Positions 1-7,366 of a stretch of 64,000 nt of DNA are shown one piece after another. The stretch is from the NCBI GenBank assembly GCA_964480915.1, contig CAYZRS010000013.1:1-64000 (forward strand), given 5' to 3'. Under the pieces are notes generated by a model. The model searched no databases. It saw only the letters and a program-made list of their open reading frames with translations, and was not told the origin of the DNA. The number at the start of each line of letters is the position of its first letter. Positions within the stretch are counted from its first letter, which is position 1. The position numbers were made by a program, and so were the translations under genes. The DNA comes from CAWGCE01 sp964480915 (GTDB taxonomy: Bacteria; Planctomycetota; Planctomycetia; Pirellulales; Pirellulaceae).

Positions 1-671
1 CGGATCGCGGTCGTCGCATTCGTCCCTGGCAAGGGAGCTTGCAGCCAAAGGTTCAATTCAGCGGGGCCTTGCAGGTATACGACTCGGCCGGCAACGCGAT
101 CGATTCGACAATCATCATTCACAACGATGATCAAATGACGGTCCAATTCCCCATCGAGGCTGCGGCGCAATCTTACGTCGTGGAAATCATGGCTGATGCG
201 GAATCGCCTGATATGACAGGCACATACGAGCTCGTGGCTCGTTTCGGGACCGAACCGGTTATCCGAGATTCATTCGTCCATGGTTACCTTTCGCCATTGC
301 GCTCCAGTCGTACGCATCAGCTGACGGTCGACAGATCGCAGCTATTCCACTTTATCTTTTCCGCCGACTCGAATTCGGCAACGAACGACTCGATCTTAAC
401 CATGACGGTCCGCAACGCCGCTGGCGAATCGGTCCTTGAACTAAGCAGTCGCGTTGGCGACGCCCGCAGCGCGACGACGTTGCTATCGGCCGGTCGCTAT
501 TCGGTCACGATCGAAACAACCTATCAGAGTGCCCACAGCACACCGGTGAGCTACAACCTTTCCGGTGCAGTGGTTGACGATCCGCTCGGTCCGCGACTGA
601 ATGACACAACCGAAGATCATTTCGATTTTGATACCAAGCGACTGATCTTGGCCACATTCTTCCCGTTTTAG
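1..671 (+). CDS. C-terminal fragment of a large extracellular protein (5' end outside window)
   Basis: The reading frame is open from base 3 with no stop before the left edge, so this is the C-terminal end (about 222 residues) of a longer protein; the TTG at 39 is only an internal codon. The visible part is Ser/Thr/Asp-rich and low in Lys, with alternating hydrophobic residues that suggest beta-sandwich modules of the pre-peptidase C-terminal (PPC) kind seen in secreted bacterial proteins. No catalytic motif or sorting signal is visible, and the chain ends in hydrophobic ATFFPF. It is convergent with the DUF218 gene 13 bp downstream. The function is unknown; secretion is inferred from composition only. 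Confidence 0.6.
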   Translation, partial: DRGRRIRPWQGSLQPKVQFSGALQVYDSAGNAIDSTIIIHNDDQMTVQFPIEAAAQSYVVEIMADAESPDMTGTYELVARFGTEPVIRDSFVHGYLSPLRSSRTHQLTVDRSQLFHFIFSADSNSATNDSILTMTVRNAAGESVLELSSRVGDARSATTLLSAGRYSVTIETTYQSAHSTPVSYNLSGAVVDDPLGPRLNDTTEDHFDFDTKRLILATFFPF

Positions 672-684
672 CTCGGGACAGGTT

Positions 685-1506
685 CTAACGGCCGACGATC
701 TGAGCGAGCCGTTCCTTGACGGCTCGCGCGCTCATGTCCAAAGCAAACCCAGTCGGAACGATATCGATCGGTTGCAATCGTAAGGACTGCCTCGACGCGA
801 AATCGGCCGGCAAGGGTCTGAATTTTAGGCCGTGTTTCTTGGCCAATCGTAGGGCTCGCTGCATGTGGAAAGCGGATGTGATCAAGCCAACTTCTGGTTC
901 CTCCCCCAATAGTGCAGAAACCTGTTGCATCTCTTCTTGAGTCGTGCGACCGCCGACCGTTTGCACGACATCGCTGGGGACGCCCAATCGAGTCAGCAAT
1001 TCGGCGCCCAAGTCACCGACGGCAAGACCCGAATTCAAGTCCATGCCTTCAATATGTCCGCCGGTGCAGATAATCCGCTCGGCTTTGCCCGCATGAAACA
1101 ACTCGGCGGCCAGCGCAAAACGATCGCCGGCCGTATCCATTTGAGCCCGTCCATGGTGATCGGCATTCGATCCGCCTCCCAAGACAACAATCGTCGATAG
1201 CGCAGTATCCGGCTCCCTGGGCAGCTTGATGAATTCTTCTTCCAAAGAAGCGAGCGCCAACCGAGCGCAATAGGGATTGCCACCAAACGTCAGCAGCAGC
1301 CAACTGAGCCCCACCGAGATGAAGATCCGCTTCTCCCGTTTGCGCCAAGCGATCACGAGGCCCATGAACAGCAACAGCCACACGAGTCCCAGTGGCGTTG
1401 CCAACGCGGTCGCGAGTTTTTCCCAGAGGATACGCGTCGGAAACGCCCACCGCAGAAGGAGGCCGACAGCGAGTCCCGCAATAAGTCCAGCAGCTATTTT
1501 TTTCAT
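685..1506 (-). CDS. YdcF/SanA-ElyC family (DUF218) membrane protein
   Basis: A 273-residue protein with three predicted membrane segments near residues 3-22, 36-54 and 60-74, followed by a DUF218 domain from about residue 105. The domain starts with the Rossmann-like strand IVVLGGGSN and contains the family blocks RIICTGG, TTQEE and LITSAFHMQRA. Family members such as ElyC and SanA act in the cell envelope and are linked to envelope integrity and lipid-carrier/peptidoglycan metabolism in enterobacteria. The biochemical activity of the family is not settled, so only an envelope role is proposed here. It is divergent from the exopolysaccharide export gene, separated by 420 bp. The start has a purine-rich GGAGAGG upstream, but the spacing is long. 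Confidence 0.8.
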   Translation of the reverse strand: MKKIAAGLIAGLAVGLLLRWAFPTRILWEKLATALATPLGLVWLLLFMGLVIAWRKREKRIFISVGLSWLLLTFGGNPYCARLALASLEEEFIKLPREPDTALSTIVVLGGGSNADHHGRAQMDTAGDRFALAAELFHAGKAERIICTGGHIEGMDLNSGLAVGDLGAELLTRLGVPSDVVQTVGGRTTQEEMQQVSALLGEEPEVGLITSAFHMQRALRLAKKHGLKFRPLPADFASRQSLRLQPIDIVPTGFALDMSARAVKERLAQIVGR

Positions 1507-1926
1507 TCAAAAATGTACCTCTCCGATTCCTCACCGAGATGGCAATTCATTGAAAGCAGTGAAAGCCCTACTCGCAGCCAAAACAACAAACTGGGGAAGC
1601 GATCCTCATTGCAAGCGCGACGCTAGCGACCTCCCGCGGCGAATCAAGACTTGTATTCACGGGTTTTTAGCGGGGAAAAGCGGCAAAAGTCAACGGAGGC
1701 AATCTACGGCGACTTTTCTTGCCGATTCGAATTTCCTTGTTCTATCGCTCGCAACGTTCCGATCGATTGCATGACCGGAATTACCGCGCGTAACCGGACG
1801 ACAGAACAAGTTTTAGTAATCAGTAGAGTCAACCAGTCAGGTCGCTTCGCCAAAAAGACATTGGACCCAGACCGAATGGATTCGGTTTCGTCGCCTGCCT
1901 ACCGACTCAAGGAAAGGAAATACAGG
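1507..1926. other. Divergent intergenic region, DUF218 gene / polysaccharide export gene
   Basis: 420 bp between two divergent genes. An in-frame extension of the export gene reaches back to 1651, but it lacks coding character and would bury the lipoprotein signal, so I treat this as non-coding. It ends in a strong Shine-Dalgarno stretch (AAGGAAAGGAAA, 1911-1922) before ATG 1927. I see no convincing sigma-70 promoter pair, hairpin or repeat. Confidence 0.5.
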
Positions 1927-3219
1927 ATGTTCCTAGAACGCAATCGCCTCCTTGCGATTACGGCGCTTACACTCACGTTCGCTTTCGCGACGGGTTGCAG
2001 CGTCTATCGCAACACAGTTCCTGGCTATTGTGTGGGCCAAGGGATTGGTGAATCCCGGTCCGACAAGGAGCCCATCAACTTCCTTCGGCTCCGCCAAGAG
2101 CCGCCCGATGCTTATCGATTGGACGAGCGCGATGTGCTTGGAATCTATATCGAAGGGGTGCTGGGTTCCAAGGACGAACCGCCCCCGGTCCACTTTCCAG
2201 AAGCGGGCGTCGACTTGCCGCCTGCCGTTGGATACCCAGTGCCGATCCGAGAAGACGGCACGATCTCGCTGCCACTCATCGATGCACTCGATGTCCGCGG
2301 CTTGACCCTGGCCGAAGCCGAACAGCGGATTCGCTACACGTACATCAAAGAGAAGATTCTCAAAGCAGATCGTGAACGAATCATCGTGACTCTGATGCGG
2401 CCCCGAACCTACCACGTCCTCGTGGTCCGAGAAGACACGACGTCCGATTCGGGAGGTTCCGGATTTAACTTCAACAACCCACAATCGTTCGCTTTGGCTC
2501 AAGCCTTCGGTCAGACACGGCAAGGGCAAAGCTACCCGATCGAATTGAAAGCCTACGAGAACGATGTGCTCCATGCGTTGAGCGAGAGCGGCGGTATGCC
2601 GGGACCGGACGCAAAGAACGAAGTCATCATTCTCCGAGGAGCATTCTCGAACGAGCAGGAACGGGAATACTACTACGATCAGTTGAACGATCCGGAATTT
2701 CAACCGGAAGCGATGATGGGACAACCCAACGTCATCAAGATTCCGCTTCGTATCGGCCCGAACGATCCGATCGTCGAGCTCAGCGAAGAAGACATCATGC
2801 TGTACGCTGGCGACGTCGTATTCGTCCGCTCACGAGAAACAGAGGTCTTCTACACTGGCGGACTGTTGCCAGCTGGACAATGGCCCATCCCGCGTGACTA
2901 CGATATCGATGTACTGCAAGCGATCGCCCTCTCCGGAGGCAATATCGGATCGTCTGCTGGAACGAATTCGAACGGCATCTTTGGTGGGGGCGGTGGAGCC
3001 GGCGGAATCTTGCCCGCGACTCGCATCATCGTCGTTCGCGAGTTGTGCGGCGAACAAGTACCGATCGAAGTCAACCTGCGACGTGCGATGGTCGACCCGA
3101 CCGAACGCATTCGCATCATGCCAGGAGACTTCATCACGCTTGAGTACACACCACTGGAACTCATTGGCAACGTGGTACTGAACACCGTCCGAATCAACTG
3201 GTTCGTCGGTAACAACTAA
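1927..3219 (+). CDS. Polysaccharide biosynthesis/export lipoprotein (Wza-like)
   Basis: A 430-residue outer-membrane polysaccharide export protein, the channel component that moves exopolysaccharide across the outer membrane. The ATG at 1927 is preferred to earlier in-frame starts because it has a purine-rich ribosome site and opens directly into a signal peptide with lipobox FATGC (Cys24). The poly-export domain covers roughly residues 55-155, with the block VPIREDGTISLPLIDALDVRG and the LTLAEAEQRI helix. SLBB-like segments follow, including GDVVFVRSRETEVFYTGGLL. A Gly-rich loop lies near residues 350-365. It heads the exopolysaccharide cluster; the tyrosine autokinase at 7367 is its expected inner-membrane partner. 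A strong terminator lies 25 bp downstream, so it can be expressed as a single gene. Confidence 0.9.
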   Translation: MFLERNRLLAITALTLTFAFATGCSVYRNTVPGYCVGQGIGESRSDKEPINFLRLRQEPPDAYRLDERDVLGIYIEGVLGSKDEPPPVHFPEAGVDLPPAVGYPVPIREDGTISLPLIDALDVRGLTLAEAEQRIRYTYIKEKILKADRERIIVTLMRPRTYHVLVVREDTTSDSGGSGFNFNNPQSFALAQAFGQTRQGQSYPIELKAYENDVLHALSESGGMPGPDAKNEVIILRGAFSNEQEREYYYDQLNDPEFQPEAMMGQPNVIKIPLRIGPNDPIVELSEEDIMLYAGDVVFVRSRETEVFYTGGLLPAGQWPIPRDYDIDVLQAIALSGGNIGSSAGTNSNGIFGGGGGAGGILPATRIIVVRELCGEQVPIEVNLRRAMVDPTERIRIMPGDFITLEYTPLELIGNVVLNTVRINWFVGNN

Positions 3220-3244
3220 CGCCGTCCCGATCAGGCGAAGCGGA

Positions 3245-3284
3245 ATCGCCGGCGCAGGAACTTCCTGTGCCGGCGATTTTTTTT
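3245..3284 (+). terminator. Rho-independent terminator after the export gene
   Basis: Nearly perfect 16-bp inverted repeat (3245-3260 with 3262-3277, one mismatch) rich in GC, followed directly by eight T residues (3277-3284). It lies 25 bp after the stop of the Wza-like gene. Confidence 0.9.
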
Positions 3285-3361
3285 GGAATTTTTCTGGCAA
3301 GCAGGCGGGTCGGAATAATCGCTACAACCGTCACAAACGGACCGGTCGATCGACGAAAACA

Positions 3362-3383
3362 CCGGCAATCGGCCGATTACCGG
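3362..3383. promoter_or_regulatory. Imperfect 22-bp dyad upstream of a promoter
   Basis: The half-sites CCGGCAATCGG and CCGATTACCGG abut each other and are reverse complements except at one base. The dyad lies 79 bp upstream of the -35 box at 3462, in otherwise gene-free DNA. An operator is possible; no regulator is identified. Confidence 0.3.
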
Positions 3384-3461
3384 AAAAACCACTCGAATAG
3401 GCCGTCCGCTGGATAAGTACGGGCGTTTGGGCAAACGGCATGGATTAGTTCGAATTGTTGC

Positions 3462-3489
3462 TTTACACAGTCAGTGCCTTGCTTATACT
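3462..3489 (+). promoter_or_regulatory. Predicted sigma-70 type promoter of the Gly/Tyr-rich protein gene
   Basis: The -35 box TTTACA (3462-3467) and -10 box TATACT (3484-3489) have a 16-bp spacer. Transcription would start near 3496, giving a 5' leader of about 68 nt to ATG 3564 and excluding the more upstream in-frame start at 3474. Confidence 0.6.
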
Positions 3490-3563
3490 CGGTGCATATA
3501 CACATACCAAATCACCCCACGCCAGAACGTCTGCGCGTGATGTACTTCTCCAGGAGATTCAAG

Positions 3564-4352
3564 ATGAAGAGTCGTTGTATGGCAGCAGTGATAGGGCTGC
3601 TCTTACTGGCTACTGGGATTTGTAACGCCCAAGAAACGCTGAACGTCCACCTTCAGGACGATGGCAGTTTGGCGGGACGTTTGCGTGTCTTCTACGCGAC
3701 TGGAAAATCCGAGCCTGCTGAAGCAAAAATCAGCTTCTTGAAAGATGGCGACGTCGTGAATTCCGTGAAAACGGATGACATGGGTCACTTCCAATTGGCA
3801 GCACTCGAACCGGGCGAATACGTTGCGAAAGCTGCGATTTCGACCGGAACAACTGACTTTGCAATCAATGTTGTCGAATACCAAGAAGGCATCGATGCTG
3901 AAGCGATGTTCTTGGACGCAACGCTGACACCAACGCCCGATGGCGAAATCATCGAAGGCGAAATCATCGCTGGTGATTGCGGCTCGTGTGGTGAAATCGT
4001 TTCCGAAGGAATCGTCGACGGTGGCTACATCGAAGAAGGCATCGTTGGCGGTGAGATCATCGACGGCGGCTGCGGATGTGGCACCGAGATCATCGGCGAA
4101 GAAATCTACACCGAACCCTACGTCGACGCTGGATACGTGGAAGAATACATCGATCCAGGCTACATCGATACCGGATACGTTGACGCTGGTTGCTGCGGCG
4201 GCGGATTCACCTCGGGTGGATGCTGCGGTGGCGGTGGAGGTGCTATCGGTGGCGGTGGACGTCTGTTGGGCCTCGCGGCCTTGGGTGCAGCCGTTGCCAT
4301 TCCCCTCGCACTCGACGATGACAACACCCCGGTCAGCCCAGCTGCTCCATAG
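3564..4352 (+). CDS. Secreted Gly/Tyr/Cys-rich protein with carboxypeptidase-regulatory-like domain
   Basis: 262 residues starting at ATG 3564, six bases after AGGAGA. The signal peptide ends near CNAQ (residue 23). Residues 25-110 resemble a carboxypeptidase regulatory-like (transthyretin-fold) module: a sugar- or matrix-binding beta-sandwich with TDDMGHFQLAALEPGEYVAKA. The second half is low complexity: repeated GEII/GEIV units with CGSCG and CGCG, then repeated GY[IV][DE] units (GYVEEYIDPGYIDTGYVDAG), then Gly-Gly-Cys-Cys stretches, and finally a hydrophobic segment (LLGLAALGAAVAIPLAL) followed by DDDN. The C-terminal hydrophobic stretch may be a membrane or surface anchor, as in other planctomycete proteins. 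It sits between the export protein and the polymerase with its own promoter and terminator. A structural role in the matrix or envelope is inference. Confidence 0.75.
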   Translation: MKSRCMAAVIGLLLLATGICNAQETLNVHLQDDGSLAGRLRVFYATGKSEPAEAKISFLKDGDVVNSVKTDDMGHFQLAALEPGEYVAKAAISTGTTDFAINVVEYQEGIDAEAMFLDATLTPTPDGEIIEGEIIAGDCGSCGEIVSEGIVDGGYIEEGIVGGEIIDGGCGCGTEIIGEEIYTEPYVDAGYVEEYIDPGYIDTGYVDAGCCGGGFTSGGCCGGGGGAIGGGGRLLGLAALGAAVAIPLALDDDNTPVSPAAP

Positions 4353-4379
4353 TCCGGAACGGCGACCATAAAATCAAGA

Positions 4380-4410
4380 GACCGCAGTCAGCCGGCTGCG
4401 GTCTTTTTTT
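4380..4410 (+). terminator. Rho-independent terminator
   Basis: Perfect 8-bp GC-rich stem (4380-4387 with 4396-4403) and an 8-nt loop, followed by seven T residues (4404-4410). It lies 28 bp after the stop of the Gly/Tyr-rich protein gene. Confidence 0.9.
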
Positions 4411-4473
4411 GTACACTCTTTGACAACGGGCGGTGAGTTTTGTGCGCCCATTCATCCAGCCCCAATCGTTGAC

Positions 4474-7011
4474 ATGGAACGTCGCGGATCCCTATTTCAA
4501 TACTTAGGTTGGCTGTGCCTTGTTGCGCCGACGATCGTCGCAGCATGGCGCTTCGGAGGCGTCAAAGCGTTCGATCAGAGCTGGATTTTGGCCTGCCTGA
4601 CCGCCGGCGCTCTGTTTCTGCTGGCAGCTTCCTGGCAAGTGAAACAACACCTGCCTCAGGTACCACGAGTCATCTGGCCCCTGCTCGCAGCGCTGCTGTT
4701 CGGTGCGATCCAGTTGATTCCCTTGCCATCTGCTGTCCACCGAATGCTCAGCCCTCAGAGTCTGGAGTGGTGGTCAACGCTTTCCGCCGACGAAATGACA
4801 GAACCGGCAGAGGCGTTTCCATTGTCGCTGTACCCAGGTTCGACCAAACTCAACTTTGCCGCGTTGGCGCTCGGCACGGGCGCATTCCTCTTGGCCGCAG
4901 CTTTTCGCAACAACCGACAGCTGGCGTTGTGGCTGTTGCTGGCTGGCGCTGTGAATGGCGCTGCCACAGCCTTGTTCGGCATCGTGCAAATGCTCAGCTT
5001 CAACGGCAAGCTCTACTGGACCATTCCGCTGGCTCAGGGCGGAACACCGTTTGCTGCTTTCGTAAATCAGAACCACGCAGCCGGCTATTTGAATTTGTGC
5101 CTGGCCACCGCGATCGGTTTGTACGTTTACCTGGCCGCGCGAGACAGCGAAGAGCGCTCCTCGGAGCATGACCTTGGCTGGAACGACGAACCTCAAGGGG
5201 AATGGCAATTTCTCGCGGTCGGCGCGATTTGTGTTTTGATCGCTACCGCGGTCGTTTGCACGACTTCGCGTGGAGGGGTCGTGGCGGTGGTCGTTGCCTT
5301 CGGCGCCGCCGTCTTTTTCGACCCACGTTTGCGATCGAAACGGTCCTTTTACGTGATGATCAGCGTCGCTCTTTTCGCCGCGATTGGTCTCGCAGTCTGG
5401 CTGGGGCGCGGCGTCTCTTTACACGCGAGGTTTCAGCGTATCTGGTCAGCCAACGGCCTTCCGACAAACAGCCGACTTGACCATTGGTCCGATTCGCTCC
5501 GCGCTGCCGCCGATTTTTGGCAAACAGGCTCCGGTTTTGGCACCTATCGATTCGCCTACCGCCCCTTCGAATCGTCGTTCGTCGACGGCTGGTACGTCCA
5601 TGCCGAAAACCACTATGTCGAAGCATTGCTGGAAGGAGGCCTGCCCGGACTGCTCATGATGCTGGCGGCGATTTTCTTCGCCTTCCGCGCAATCCTAAGA
5701 CGCCGCCAGGAACAGGACGCGGTTTCGCTCGCTTTGGCCACAGCCGGTTTCTTTGGCCTCACCGCCCAAGCCGTCCATGCCCTGTTCGACTTCGGCCTTT
5801 ACATGCCGTCGAATGCGCTGCTGTTCGGCGCCTTGCTCGGCGCCGCAGGTGCGCCGGGTGTGCAAAGCACCGAACCAACGGGAACCCCATTAAGAAGAAC
5901 CGCGTGGTCGGCCGTGCTGTTCGGCTTACTCGTCTGGTGTGCGTGGAGTGTTACTGAAATGCGACAACAGGCCGATTTCGAAGCTCGGCTGCGTCACTAC
6001 GCGAACGCCACCAAGTCATTCCGTGAAGACGCAACCTCCTCCGAACCACTGCCGCTGCTGAATCGGGATCGCGACTATGCGGAGGAGCAACTTCTCAACG
6101 CGAACATCGGATTGACGAATTATCAAATCGCCACTTTCCATCAATTGCGTGCCGAGATACCAACGGCGGATGCTTCGATGCTGTGGCGACTGAGTGACCC
6201 TCGCGTGCTCCACTTGCGCGCCCATCAAATCGCTACCGAAGATGAAGCCTCGCTCCGGATGTTGCGAGACAGTCTGCAAGTGCGAAACCATCTAGCGCCC
6301 GCCTACGATGCGCTCTTGTTAGCGCGCGAGCAATGCCCGCTCCTGCCTCGAGTTCACATGGGGCTGGCTCAAGTGGGTATCCTTTTTGACGATGGCGAGC
6401 ACGAAGAACTTCGCATTCACAATGCGCAAGTCCTCGCCCCCTTCCTTCCCGACGTCCTTTTTCAAAATGGTCTCATGGATTTGGAAGCAGGACGTGCCGA
6501 AGCCGGCTTTGCACGCTGGAAGCGGTGTCTTTTGCTGTCGCCGCGCTACATCGATCAAGTCATGAAAATCGCCGCTTCTGTGATTAGCACCACAGAACTT
6601 TTCGAACGAGTCCTCCCGCGCTCGGCGGAAAGACTCGTCCAAATTGCTGACAGTTACTATTCCAACCCAGAAGCCGAGTCGAATCGCGTCCGCTTGGCAG
6701 CCATGGCGTTCGATGCGCTCGCAACCGAAATTACCTTCAGCCCGGCAGAGCGAACAGCGCTCGAAGGTCACATTTACCGACTCCAAGGAAAGGACGAATT
6801 GGCGATCGAGCGGTTGACCGTCGCGGTCGGACTCTTGCCGCAAGACATTCAGTCCCGTTTTGAATTGGCAAAACTACTGTTGGCCGATACGCGTCTCAGC
6901 GAAGCGCAACACCATGCCACGATCCTGCTCAAGTTGGCTCCCGGTCCGAGTAAGCACCGCGCCCTGCTGAAGGAAGTGCAGGATCAACTGCTGAACCAAT
7001 TCGAAAATTAG
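4474..7011 (+). CDS. O-antigen ligase/polymerase-like membrane protein with TPR C-terminus
   Basis: 845 residues from ATG 4474; a TTG 54 bases upstream (4420) gives an 18-residue extension lying against the preceding terminator and is less likely. The N-terminal half has about ten to twelve hydrophobic segments and the Wzy_C (O-antigen ligase) signatures: TTSRGGVVAVVVAFG, and the periplasmic loop with HAENHYVEALLEGGLPGLLMML. Such proteins polymerise or ligate lipid-linked glycans at the periplasmic face. After the last membrane segment (about residue 500) the protein continues as a helical, TPR-like domain of about 340 residues. Its cluster position between export protein and tyrosine kinase supports a polymerase role. 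A second family member is encoded at 17944. Confidence 0.85.
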   Translation: MERRGSLFQYLGWLCLVAPTIVAAWRFGGVKAFDQSWILACLTAGALFLLAASWQVKQHLPQVPRVIWPLLAALLFGAIQLIPLPSAVHRMLSPQSLEWWSTLSADEMTEPAEAFPLSLYPGSTKLNFAALALGTGAFLLAAAFRNNRQLALWLLLAGAVNGAATALFGIVQMLSFNGKLYWTIPLAQGGTPFAAFVNQNHAAGYLNLCLATAIGLYVYLAARDSEERSSEHDLGWNDEPQGEWQFLAVGAICVLIATAVVCTTSRGGVVAVVVAFGAAVFFDPRLRSKRSFYVMISVALFAAIGLAVWLGRGVSLHARFQRIWSANGLPTNSRLDHWSDSLRAAADFWQTGSGFGTYRFAYRPFESSFVDGWYVHAENHYVEALLEGGLPGLLMMLAAIFFAFRAILRRRQEQDAVSLALATAGFFGLTAQAVHALFDFGLYMPSNALLFGALLGAAGAPGVQSTEPTGTPLRRTAWSAVLFGLLVWCAWSVTEMRQQADFEARLRHYANATKSFREDATSSEPLPLLNRDRDYAEEQLLNANIGLTNYQIATFHQLRAEIPTADASMLWRLSDPRVLHLRAHQIATEDEASLRMLRDSLQVRNHLAPAYDALLLAREQCPLLPRVHMGLAQVGILFDDGEHEELRIHNAQVLAPFLPDVLFQNGLMDLEAGRAEAGFARWKRCLLLSPRYIDQVMKIAASVISTTELFERVLPRSAERLVQIADSYYSNPEAESNRVRLAAMAFDALATEITFSPAERTALEGHIYRLQGKDELAIERLTVAVGLLPQDIQSRFELAKLLLADTRLSEAQHHATILLKLAPGPSKHRALLKEVQDQLLNQFEN

Positions 7012-7366
7012 AGGGCGCCCGCGACACCACGCTGTGGCGAAAATGATTCATCCGTGGGACAAGTCCATCGTTCAGCGACAAGAGCGAACGACGATACGAC
7101 GGGACGGAAGTGCGGCGGGGCCCGAAATGCCCGCGCAGCTTGTCTATCTTGGTGGCAAAAAAGCCTATCCACAGCGATTTTGCCGGTTTTTTCTTTGATG
7201 CCGACAGAATTCGCCGCAATAATGACGGATCTGCGGATCTTTTCCATTCTGCCGACGCTTGGCAGTAAATCGGCTCTTCCATTGGTATCTAATTTGCCCC
7301 GGTATGGACCAAGCGGTCTCGCAAAACAGAGCAAACCAGAGCACACAAAACACAGAGGTTGGACGC
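7012..7366 (+). other. Intergenic region with a weak terminator-like hairpin
   Basis: 355 bp between the polymerase-like gene and the tyrosine kinase gene. It holds an inverted repeat GGCAAAA (7154-7160) / TTTTGCC (7178-7184) followed after two bases by six T residues (7187-7192), a possible weak terminator. In-frame starts at 7259 and 7304 precede the kinase, but ATG 7367 has the best ribosome site. No convincing promoter pair was found. Confidence 0.4.

Noticed and set aside
1651..1926. 92-residue N-terminal extension of the export lipoprotein
   Set aside because: It would place the lipoprotein signal in the middle of the chain; ATG 1927 has the ribosome site and opens directly with the signal peptide.
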